Shown here one piece after another: positions 1 to 5,455 of a stretch of DNA of 5,455 bases (positions within the stretch are counted from its first letter, which is position 1; each line of letters opens with the position of its first letter). The DNA lies in the NCBI GenBank assembly GCA_029266295.1, contig JAQSXD010000286.1, positions 1-5,455 on the forward strand, read 5' to 3'. The stretch is from Bacillota bacterium (GTDB lineage Bacteria; Bacillota; Clostridia; Peptostreptococcales; Anaerovoracaceae). The notes beneath the pieces are model-generated. The model saw only the letters and a list, made by a program, of their open reading frames with translations. It was not told the DNA's origin and ran no database searches. The translations under genes were made by a program, and so were the position numbers.

Positions 1-1
1 T

Positions 2-433
2 GAGGTGAAAGGGCAGATTGCCGGAGGCGCATCCATGGCGCTGGGATTTGCAATGACGGAAGAAGTGGAAATCAGGAAGGGACAGGTAAAAACACTGAAC
101 TTCGACGGCTATTTACTGCCTACTACCCTTGATTTTAATAATTTCAGGCCGGTTCCCCTGGAGGCAAAGCAGCCGGGAATCAATCCTCTTGGGGTAAAAG
201 GTATCGGGGAATCTTCCACTGCCACCCTTGCACCTGCAGTGGTCAACGCTATAGAAAATGCTCTTGGCGTAAGAATTCGGAATCTTCCTGCTGATCTGGA
301 AAAGGTCTTTGCAGCTATCCTGGAGGGGGAACGGCTGGGCACAATAGCGGGCTTGACTTCAAGCCCTATGAATCATGGAACTTGGGCCAAGACCCCTGAT
401 CCGGAACAGTATGGAAAAGGAGGGAAGGCGTAA
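2..433 (+). CDS. xdhA: Xanthine dehydrogenase-type molybdopterin-binding subunit, C-terminal fragment (5' end outside window)
   Basis: This is the last 143 residues of the large catalytic subunit of a xanthine oxidase-family hydroxylase, which binds the molybdenum-pterin cofactor and hydroxylates a purine or similar heterocycle in the cytoplasm. The reading frame is open to the left edge, so the gene starts upstream; the GTG at base 5 is an internal Val. Seen: the glycine-rich QIAGGASMALGFAMTEE stretch (residues 5-21), FDGYLLPTTLD (34-44), and GVKGIGE (64-70). Glu70 (codon 209-211) matches the catalytic base of the family (Glu1261 in bovine xanthine dehydrogenase). The core appears to end near IRNLPADLEKVFAAI, after which about 36 extra residues run to the stop. 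The stop overlaps the next start (TAATG). Neighbouring FAD, Fe-S and purine-type permease genes favour a purine substrate, but a nicotinate or other purine hydroxylase cannot be excluded from the C-terminus alone. The symbol follows E. coli usage. Confidence 0.9.
   Translation, partial: EVKGQIAGGASMALGFAMTEEVEIRKGQVKTLNFDGYLLPTTLDFNNFRPVPLEAKQPGINPLGVKGIGESSTATLAPAVVNAIENALGVRIRNLPADLEKVFAAILEGERLGTIAGLTSSPMNHGTWAKTPDPEQYGKGGKA
417..423 (+). promoter_or_regulatory. Ribosome binding site of the FAD subunit gene
   Basis: AAGGAGG lies inside the last codons of the Mo subunit gene, 9 bases before the ATG at 433. It supports that start in preference to later ones and suggests that translation is both coupled to and independently re-initiated after the upstream gene. 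Confidence 0.8.
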
Positions 434-1350
434 TGTCCAGAGCGTATTTTCAACCCGCCGCGTTGGAGGAAGCACTGCGAATCCGAAGAGACAATGGCGA
501 AGCGTCCCTGCTGGCAGGAGGAACAGACCTGGTGGTGGCTATGCGTCATGACAGAGGGCCTGCGGGAGATGTGATCGATCTGTCAAAGATACTTGAACTG
601 AAGGGCATCCAAGAGATAGCGGACAGCACTCCCGTGACCGTAAACGGTATCCATAAGATGACAGGTAAAATTAGGATTGGTCCTATGACTACTTTTACTG
701 AAATCATGGAATCACAGCTTCTTCGTGAGGCAGCGGGAATCTTATGCGAGGCAGCGGAAACGGTAGGCTCGCCTCAGATCAGAAACAGGGGAACCATCGG
801 CGGGAATCTCTGCAATGCCAGTGCTGCAGCAGACTGCATTACACCGCTCCTCTGTCTTAACGCAGCGGTGGAGCTTCAATCCCTCGGATTTGACGGCAGT
901 AAGTGCACAAGAATTTTGCCGTTGGAGACGTTTCTCGTTGACAGCAAGAAAACTGACCTCAGAAGTGATGAAATTCTTACGGGTATATTATTTCAGCGCC
1001 CGGCTGTCGATATGAGCTTCGCCTTTCAGAAGATTGGCAGGAGAAATGCCCTTGCCATCGCAAGGCTCAATGGAAGCTGCGCAATCCGGCTCGCGGGGAA
1101 TACCGTAACGTCCCTTGCCTTTGCTTTGGGAGCAGCTACTTCAAAACCAGAACGAATTGAACGGGCAGAGGAATACCTTACAGGCAGGGAGTTGACAGAC
1201 GAAGATTTGGCTGCGGTGGGAAAGCGTGCTGCTGAGTACGTTTTGGAACAGACCGGTGTTCGCGCTTCAAGCAGCTATAAGCTGCCGGTCATTGAACGTT
1301 TCACGGCTTCTCTAATCAGAGCTGCTGCGGAAAGGAGTACAACGCTATGA
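433..1350 (+). CDS. xdhB: Xanthine dehydrogenase-type FAD-binding subunit
   Basis: This 305-residue protein is the flavin subunit of the hydroxylase. It takes electrons from the Fe-S subunit and passes them to NAD+ or another acceptor. Seen: the flavin-diphosphate loop AGGTD (28-32), the second FAD motif spanning 111-134 (VGSPQIRNRGTIGGN, then Asp134), and K200-N213 (KIGRRNALAIARLN), typical of the start of the C-terminal domain. The order is therefore an N-terminal FAD_binding_5-type domain (about 1-180) followed by a CO dehydrogenase flavoprotein C-terminal domain (about 195-300). Length is normal for the family (roughly 280-300). Residues about 62-78 look like a short insertion ahead of the conserved IRIGPMTTFTEI strand. 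No cysteine-rich insertion like the [4Fe-4S] loop of 4-hydroxybenzoyl-CoA reductase is seen. The start is set by a good ribosome site and by alignment of FQPAALEEAL to the family N-terminus. The end overlaps the Fe-S gene by 4 bases (ATGA). The symbol follows E. coli; the Bacillus equivalent is pucC. Confidence 0.93.
   Translation: MSRAYFQPAALEEALRIRRDNGEASLLAGGTDLVVAMRHDRGPAGDVIDLSKILELKGIQEIADSTPVTVNGIHKMTGKIRIGPMTTFTEIMESQLLREAAGILCEAAETVGSPQIRNRGTIGGNLCNASAAADCITPLLCLNAAVELQSLGFDGSKCTRILPLETFLVDSKKTDLRSDEILTGILFQRPAVDMSFAFQKIGRRNALAIARLNGSCAIRLAGNTVTSLAFALGAATSKPERIERAEEYLTGRELTDEDLAAVGKRAAEYVLEQTGVRASSSYKLPVIERFTASLIRAAAERSTTL
1331..1337 (+). promoter_or_regulatory. Ribosome binding site of the Fe-S subunit gene
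   Basis: AAAGGAG sits 9 bases before the ATG at 1347, within the 3' end of the FAD subunit gene. It fixes the start of the Fe-S subunit at the ATGA overlap. Confidence 0.8.
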
Positions 1351-1808
1351 AAAAAACGAAGATCCAGTTTGTGTTAAACGGAAAGAGCGTGAGCATGGAC
1401 GTCGATCCGGAGACAACACTCTTATCTCTGCTCCGTGAAGAATTGTTTCTCACCGGTACAAAAGAAGGCTGCGGCTCCGGTGAGTGCGGCGCGTGCACGG
1501 TGCTGATGGATGGGCTTGCTGTTAATTCCTGTCTTGTATTGGCGCCTCAGATCAACGGCACGGAGATCCTAACCATTGAAGCGCTGGAAACCGACGGAAA
1601 ACTAGACCGGCTTCAACAGTCATTTATCGATCACCATGCGGTTCAATGCGGATTCTGTACACCAGGGATGCTGATGAGTGCAAAAGCACTGCTTTTGAAA
1701 AATCCCAGACCTACTCAGGAAGAAATCAGGATTGCTCTTTCCGGAAATCTCTGCAGATGCACAGGATATCAGAATATTATTGCTGCAGTTGAAGGAGCAG
1801 TGGACTAA
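1347..1808 (+). CDS. xdhC: Xanthine dehydrogenase-type [2Fe-2S] subunit
   Basis: This 153-residue subunit carries two [2Fe-2S] clusters that relay electrons from the Mo centre to the FAD subunit. Seen: a plant ferredoxin-like N-terminal domain (about 1-75) with Cys42, Cys47, Cys50 and Cys62 (CGSGECGAC then C), and a helical C-terminal domain (about 80-150) with Cys101, Cys104 (QCGFCTPGM) and Cys136, Cys138 (NLCRCTGY). All eight cluster ligands are present. Gln100, next to Cys101, is the position that contacts the pterin in this family. Length is typical (150-170). It has no twin-arginine signal, so the complex is expected to be cytoplasmic, unlike periplasmic members. It overlaps the FAD gene by 4 bases and is followed 9 bases later by the permease. 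Note that xdhC is also used for the unrelated cofactor-insertion factor; here the E. coli XdhC/Bacillus PucE Fe-S subunit is meant. The same fold serves nicotinate and aldehyde hydroxylases, so specificity comes from the Mo subunit. Confidence 0.95.
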   Translation: MKKTKIQFVLNGKSVSMDVDPETTLLSLLREELFLTGTKEGCGSGECGACTVLMDGLAVNSCLVLAPQINGTEILTIEALETDGKLDRLQQSFIDHHAVQCGFCTPGMLMSAKALLLKNPRPTQEEIRIALSGNLCRCTGYQNIIAAVEGAVD

Positions 1809-1811
1809 GGA
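1807..1811 (+). promoter_or_regulatory. Ribosome binding site of the permease gene
   Basis: AAGGA begins within the TAA stop of the Fe-S gene and lies 6 bases before the ATG at 1818. It is weaker than the two upstream sites, which may lower permease yield relative to the enzyme subunits (inference). Confidence 0.6.
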
Positions 1812-1817
1812 TATAAA

Positions 1818-3146
1818 ATGCTTTATAAACTGAATGATAAACTACCAACACAGAAAACTATCATATACGGCCTACAGCATGTGATCTTCATCAGCTTATC
1901 CACAGTGGTCATGCCCGTGGTTCTGGGGCCTCTCATCGGACTTTCGCAGGAAGAAATCGCTGAGATGCTCCAACGAACCTTCGTCCTGAGCGGCTTTGTT
2001 TCCCTATTGCAGATGAAGTTTGGCCATGGATATCCCATCGTAGAAGCCCCTTCCGGGCTTTGGATCGGTATCCTGACCCTGATTGCAGGTCTGGCCCCCT
2101 CTGTGGGGAAAGACCTGTCAACACTTCGCACGGATCTGGAGGGGGGGATGCTTATTGCGGGTATTATCGTCATTGGCATCTCTGCCGCGGGGTGGATTCC
2201 TCATGTTACAAAATTGTTTACCCCAGCGGTAAACAGTGTTTTGATTCTGCTGATGGTCCTGCAAATCAGTCCCAGTATTGTCAAGTCCATGTATGGAATC
2301 TCCGAAACCAATCAGACGGCTAATTTTAAAATCACAGCAGTTTTCTTTTTCATCGTGATCGTGACCCTTTCCATCAACCTGTTTGCCAGAGGTTTTTTGC
2401 AGAGCATCGCAACCTTGATCGGAATCATCGCGGGTTGGGTGATTGCGGCATTTCTTGGGATGACGAATCCTCCCCTTGCAGCGGGCAAGGGGATTCTTTC
2501 GCTGCCGGAACCATTGGCCTGGGGGCCTCCGACCTTTGATGCCGGAATTACAGTTACGTGTCTGCTGGCAGCGCTGGTACTGCTTTCCATGACCTATACC
2601 AGTATAAAAAGTATGGCGGAATTGCTGGAAGAACAGGTTTCCCCGGGGCAGTGGAAGCGGTCGTTTGCCTTGCATGGATTCACAACAGCACTGAACGGAG
2701 TCTTTTCCGTCATCGCATTTATGCCTTACCTCTCGTCGACAGGATTTCTTGCTATGACAAGAGTTGCCGCAAGAACGCCCTTTGCGCTGGCGGGCATCCT
2801 TATGATGATCATGGGAGTGATTACTCCCATCGGAATGATGCTTGCGACGATTCCAACAGCCGTTGGCTGCGGGGCGCTTCTCGTTGTATTCTCGCTGATT
2901 CTGGGGCAGGGTTTGAAAGAACTGCAGCATGCAAAGCTGACCAATCGGGAAAGCTTTGTCATAGGAATTTCTATGCTGGTGGGCATCGGTACGATGTTTC
3001 TGCCGCCGTCAGCCTTTCAAGAGCTTCCTGGTATTGCCCCTTACATTTTACCCAACGGGCTGGTATGCGGAATCCTCCTTGCGTTGATTCTGGATCACAT
3101 CCTTCCCGAGAAGAACGAGAAGGAAACGGAGCCTAATAACGACTGA
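1818..3146 (+). CDS. NCS2-family nucleobase permease, YbbY-like
   Basis: This 442-residue polytopic membrane protein belongs to the nucleobase:cation symporter-2 family (xanthine/uracil permeases) and probably imports a purine for the adjacent hydroxylase. Seen: the TM1 signature GLQH with the conserved His21, a half-helix region EAPSGLWIG (76-84), FTPAVNSVLILLMVLQ (134-149), the TM8 region around 250-270, a TM10 motif SSTGFLAMTR (305-314), and many hydrophobic spans compatible with the 14-helix fold. The C-terminus is short and charged (KNEKETEPNND), expected in the cytoplasm. The binding-site motifs are unusual. The TM8 acidic residue of UraA/XanQ-type carriers appears replaced (LSMTYTSIKSM, 256-266), and the QN of the QNxGxxxxT motif reads SS. 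From memory, E. coli YbbY, found in the allantoin/glyoxylate gene region, shares these deviations and the LPNGLVCGILLALILDHILP-like end. Family assignment is firm; the substrate is unproven. The 3' end overlaps the convergent chemoreceptor gene by 14 bases. Confidence 0.9.
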   Translation: MLYKLNDKLPTQKTIIYGLQHVIFISLSTVVMPVVLGPLIGLSQEEIAEMLQRTFVLSGFVSLLQMKFGHGYPIVEAPSGLWIGILTLIAGLAPSVGKDLSTLRTDLEGGMLIAGIIVIGISAAGWIPHVTKLFTPAVNSVLILLMVLQISPSIVKSMYGISETNQTANFKITAVFFFIVIVTLSINLFARGFLQSIATLIGIIAGWVIAAFLGMTNPPLAAGKGILSLPEPLAWGPPTFDAGITVTCLLAALVLLSMTYTSIKSMAELLEEQVSPGQWKRSFALHGFTTALNGVFSVIAFMPYLSSTGFLAMTRVAARTPFALAGILMMIMGVITPIGMMLATIPTAVGCGALLVVFSLILGQGLKELQHAKLTNRESFVIGISMLVGIGTMFLPPSAFQELPGIAPYILPNGLVCGILLALILDHILPEKNEKETEPNND

Positions 3147-5442
3147 ATTCACCGTGCCTGCGTATCGATGACGATTGTGGATTGTTGATTTTGAATCGAG
3201 AGACCATTTCTTTCAGAAGTTCGGCCTGACCGGACAGCTCTTCGCTGGCCGCTGCGCTTTGTTCTGCTGTAGCAGAATTATTTTGAACCACCTTAGAGAT
3301 CTGTTCGATGCCCTGGTTGATCTGAACGATTCCGGTGGCCTGTTCATTGGAAGCGGAGGAGATGATGCTGAGTTTTTCCGTTGAAATGACGGCTCCTTCT
3401 GCGATTTCTTTCAGAACTGCTGCAATCTCGTTGGTTATCTTCGTACCAACATGCACCTTCTGAATGGAGCCCTCGATCAATTCCGTTGTTTCTTTTGCAG
3501 CCTTTGCACTTCTGGCTGCAAGATTTCTGACTTCCTCAGCTACCACTGCAAAGCCTTTCCCGTGCTGGCCTGCTCTTGCCGCCTCCACCGCAGCATTCAG
3601 AGCCAGAATATTTGTCTGAAATGCAATGTCGTCGATGACCTTGATAATCTTCGAAATGTTGAAGGATGAGTCACTGATTTCTTTCATGGAGCGCAGCATT
3701 TCCTCCATGGTCTTTAGACCTGCTGCTCCTCCGTCACGAGCGCCTTTGGCAAGTTCGTATACTTCGCTGGCTTTTCTGGCGTTGTCCTTGCTTTTTTCTG
3801 CAATTTCACCGATGGACGCAGTCAGTTCCTGTATGGAGCTGGCTTGTTCCGTTGACCCTTGAGCGAGTGTCTGACTGCCCTGCGAAACCTGTCTCGACCC
3901 CATTGAGACCTGATCTGCCGCCGACCGGAATCCTTGCATCGTTTGATTCAGATATCTTACAAGGCTTTTCAGCGAGGTTCCCAGCTCGGCAAAATTACCC
4001 TTATGATCCAAGGTGATTGCGATATCAAGGTTTCCGCGGCTGATTTCTGACAGAACTTCTGAAATTTCATTCAGATAGGTCCGCTGTCTGTCAATTGTGA
4101 TGTTGATTGCATTTTTGATGGCTGCGTGGTCTCCTTTGTAGCTGCCTTTGACTGAAACCTTCAAATTTCCTTCTGACATTTCCTTTAAAACCTCGCTCAC
4201 TTCAAGAGCAGAATTTGTCATGGCATCCAGGGTATCGTTGAATCCCAGGATAATCTTCTCATATACACCATTGAAGCGTGAGGCATTGCCCCGTTTTGTC
4301 AGGATTCCTTCCACTGCTGCTGCGGACAGTTCTGCCGTTTCTTCTGACAGCGACTGGATTGTTTCCATTATCTTGACAAGAGAAGGAATCAAGACTTGGT
4401 TCGTTCCAAAGTCACCGCTATGGTTACCACTTCTCTTGTCCACGGCTTTCAGGGCAGCCAGGTCCGAAAGATCTCCTGAAGATAACTTTTCCATAGCCGC
4501 AGTAAGTTTCAGCATCTGTTCCGATATGGTATTGATAGAATCGGTGATCTCTCCGATGATGCCCCGGTGGTTTCCGGATGTCTTTGCAACGAAGTCATTT
4601 TGCAGCATCCGTTTCAAGATATCGCTGACTTCTCTAAGTCCGGACAGCGCATCAAGGCAAGAATTGACTGGGATTTTTACTGAATCAAGACCATCAGAAC
4701 CGGTTTCTGTAATTCTATCGGGGATACAGCCTTCTCCAAGCTGTTCGATGCAGCAAAGGACACGGTTTAAAGGTATTGCTAAGGCAGAAGCTGAACGGTT
4801 GATGAGATCTGCGACCTCTGAACATTGACCATGGTATAATGAGCAATTAAGCCGTGCATCAAAGCGGCCTGATTCTAAATCTTTGCAGAGACATTCCATA
4901 TCCAATGTAAGCTTTTCGAGATTGAAATGAAGCTGATTATGTTCTGATGTGAGCCGTTCAAATGCATCAGATCGATTTTGGTCTTCTAAAAAATCGCAGC
5001 TGCTTTCGGAGGCAAGCTTCTTCCAGTGATCCAAATCGTCCCTCTGATTTCTCAGAACTTCGATGAGTGTGAATTCCTCCGTATAAGAATCATCGTTTGA
5101 TATGGGCATGAAAGCACTGTCCAGATCACCGTGGGATAACCTCTGGAGAAGATCACGGCTCTGACTTTCCTTTAAATCAATTGCCTCGGCGAATTTCCTG
5201 ACGCGAGCGGAAACTTCCCGTGCAGTTGCTGTACCAATCAAAATGATAACAATGATGGCGATACTTGTCCCTGCAAGAATGAATAAAGCATTTAGTTTCA
5301 GATCTGGAGAAATGCTGTCTCCCGTTTCGATACTGATCATACGGAAGGTAGCTGCAAACCCTGCTGCTCCTGCAATAATTGCTGCGACGACAAACCGGAG
5401 TAGAATTTCTCTGCCGATTTTTAATTGATGAAACCATTTCAT
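3133..5442 (-). CDS. Methyl-accepting chemotaxis protein with poly-HAMP linker and C-terminal pentapeptide
   Basis: This 769-residue chemoreceptor controls CheA kinase through CheW. Membrane segments lie at about 11-33 and 49-73, separated by only about 15 residues, so there is no extracytoplasmic ligand domain. Residues about 75-500 form a chain of HAMP-like units (listed separately). The signalling domain follows. It has a methylation region around ASSIQELTAS (534-543), with second-arm candidates near E727/Q728 and E734/E735. It also has a highly conserved tip, F608 to S645, with FQTNILALNAAVEAAR and GKGFAVVAEEVRNLA. F608, E620 and R623 correspond to Tsr F373, E385 and R388, the trimer contacts. 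The tail ends in EFSRY, which fits a CheR/CheB tethering pentapeptide. The start ATG has GAGGA 8 bases upstream, and the MKWFHQLKIG lead-in to the first helix fits a receptor N-terminus. The gene is convergent with the purine operon, and its promoter is outside the window. The ligand is unknown; sensing is probably cytoplasmic or membrane-based. Confidence 0.96.
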   Translation of the reverse strand: MKWFHQLKIGREILLRFVVAAIIAGAAGFAATFRMISIETGDSISPDLKLNALFILAGTSIAIIVIILIGTATAREVSARVRKFAEAIDLKESQSRDLLQRLSHGDLDSAFMPISNDDSYTEEFTLIEVLRNQRDDLDHWKKLASESSCDFLEDQNRSDAFERLTSEHNQLHFNLEKLTLDMECLCKDLESGRFDARLNCSLYHGQCSEVADLINRSASALAIPLNRVLCCIEQLGEGCIPDRITETGSDGLDSVKIPVNSCLDALSGLREVSDILKRMLQNDFVAKTSGNHRGIIGEITDSINTISEQMLKLTAAMEKLSSGDLSDLAALKAVDKRSGNHSGDFGTNQVLIPSLVKIMETIQSLSEETAELSAAAVEGILTKRGNASRFNGVYEKIILGFNDTLDAMTNSALEVSEVLKEMSEGNLKVSVKGSYKGDHAAIKNAINITIDRQRTYLNEISEVLSEISRGNLDIAITLDHKGNFAELGTSLKSLVRYLNQTMQGFRSAADQVSMGSRQVSQGSQTLAQGSTEQASSIQELTASIGEIAEKSKDNARKASEVYELAKGARDGGAAGLKTMEEMLRSMKEISDSSFNISKIIKVIDDIAFQTNILALNAAVEAARAGQHGKGFAVVAEEVRNLAARSAKAAKETTELIEGSIQKVHVGTKITNEIAAVLKEIAEGAVISTEKLSIISSASNEQATGIVQINQGIEQISKVVQNNSATAEQSAAASEELSGQAELLKEMVSRFKINNPQSSSIRRHGEFSRY
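3136..3150 (-). other. Putative C-terminal CheR/CheB tethering pentapeptide EFSRY
   Basis: The last five residues (765-769) match the x-[HFYW]-x-x-[HFYW] pattern of receptor C-terminal pentapeptides such as NWETF. They follow a flexible, Ser/Arg/Asn-rich linker of about 14 residues after the methylation helix (from about 751). The codons overlap the final codons and stop of the convergent permease gene. The match is to a short, loose pattern, so function is an inference. Confidence 0.5.
3508..3621 (-). other. Chemoreceptor signalling hairpin tip (residues 608-645)
   Basis: This is the part of the receptor that binds CheA and CheW. The turn reads AGQHGKG (624-630), where E. coli Tsr has AGEQGRG. 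The flanking residues F608, I612, E620 and R623 are all conserved, so coupling to a standard CheA/CheW array is expected. Confidence 0.92.
3943..5220 (-). repeat. Poly-HAMP repeat tract of the chemoreceptor (residues about 75-500)
   Basis: Units share a turn of the form G-[DNR]-[LF] after a helix, often followed by a G-x-x-x-G/F stretch and a second helix. Turn positions seen: GDL 105, GRF 192, GCI 238, NDF 282, GDL 323, GIL 379, GNL 425 and GNL 470. Spacing is mostly 41-46 residues, close to one HAMP unit. The 87-residue gap between the first two turns could hide one more degenerate unit, and the 56-residue step after 323 contains an insertion. The last two units (EMSEGNLKVSVKGSYKGD and EISRGNLDIAITLDHKGN) are the most alike. 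Unit boundaries were set by eye; the early units (up to about 245) are the least certain. Confidence 0.65.
5224..5412 (-). other. Two transmembrane segments with a minimal external loop (receptor residues 11-73)
   Basis: Residues 11-33 (rich in Ile, Ala, Val, Gly) and 49-73 (ALFILAGTSIAIIVIILIG core) are hydrophobic helices. The roughly 15 residues between them (ending near SISPDL) are far too few for a Cache, four-helix or other sensor domain. Positive residues before the first helix and after the second (TAREVSARVRK) fit both termini lying inside the cell. Confidence 0.85.
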
Positions 5443-5450
5443 TTGAATTT

Positions 5451-5455
5451 TCCTC
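5451..5455 (-). promoter_or_regulatory. Ribosome binding site of the chemoreceptor gene (at window edge)
   Basis: GAGGA on the minus strand lies 8 bases upstream of the ATG at 5442 and supports that start. The site may extend beyond the window edge. Confidence 0.7.

Noticed and set aside
727..757. Direct repeat GAGGCAGCGG at 727-736 and 748-757
   Set aside because: Both copies encode Glu-Ala-Ala in the same helix of the FAD subunit; a coding coincidence and not a mobile-element or regulatory repeat.
1271..1285. Inverted repeat GCAGCT-ATA-AGCTGC in the FAD subunit gene
   Set aside because: The 6-base arms are short, in mid-coding sequence, with no U-tract; this is expected by chance.
2118..2930. 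A 270-codon open frame on the minus strand inside the permease gene
   Set aside because: Its translation is rich in Arg, Gln, Lys, His and Cys with no recognisable domain, as expected opposite a gene full of hydrophobic codons. It has no clear ribosome site and lies fully within a well-supported gene.
3100..3200. Search for a bidirectional terminator at the convergent junction
   Set aside because: No GC-rich stem followed by a T-run could be found on either strand, so no terminator is annotated.
4148..4828. A 226-codon open frame on the plus strand inside the chemoreceptor gene
   Set aside because: It is a Ser-rich translation antisense to the HAMP-like coding region, with no domain; best explained as a shadow of the receptor codon usage.
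1..5455. tRNA, rRNA, CRISPR, insertion sequence, riboswitch
   Set aside because: The window is almost entirely filled by five coding genes with gaps of at most about 13 bases. No repeat arrays, terminal inverted repeats or transposase motifs were seen.

Overview
The window carries five protein genes and no RNA genes. It looks like chromosomal DNA from an anaerobic Firmicute of the class Clostridia. This rests on the strong AGGAGG-type ribosome sites, the separately encoded three-subunit molybdenum hydroxylase, the moderate GC content judged by eye, and a chemoreceptor whose linker and tip resemble those common in clostridial receptors. The placement is an inference from protein style; no marker gene is present.

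Left part (1-3146, + strand): a tightly packed operon. It starts inside the C-terminal end of the molybdopterin-binding subunit of a xanthine dehydrogenase-type hydroxylase. The FAD subunit (433-1350), the two-cluster [2Fe-2S] subunit (1347-1808) and an NCS2-family nucleobase permease (1818-3146) follow. Junctions are a 1-base overlap (TAATG), a 4-base overlap (ATGA) and a 9-base gap, so translational coupling is likely. Together the genes read as a purine uptake and oxidation unit: the permease brings in a purine, the Mo centre hydroxylates it, and electrons pass through the two iron-sulfur clusters to FAD and then to an acceptor such as NAD+. The exact substrate is not fixed by the sequence. 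The permease most resembles the poorly characterised YbbY branch, not the well-studied uracil or xanthine carriers.

Right part (3133-5442, - strand): one large chemoreceptor gene of 769 codons, convergent with the operon. The two genes overlap by 14 bases at their 3' ends. The receptor has two membrane segments with almost no extracytoplasmic loop, then about 425 residues of repeating HAMP-like units, then a canonical methyl-accepting signalling hairpin. Its last five residues (EFSRY) fit the consensus of a C-terminal CheR/CheB tethering pentapeptide.

The window is almost completely coding. There is no intergenic stretch above about 13 bases, and no convincing terminator or promoter could be seen. 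No wholly new system is evident. The points worth a second look are the poly-HAMP receptor with its terminal pentapeptide, the atypical binding-site motifs of the permease, and the convergent gene overlap without a terminator.
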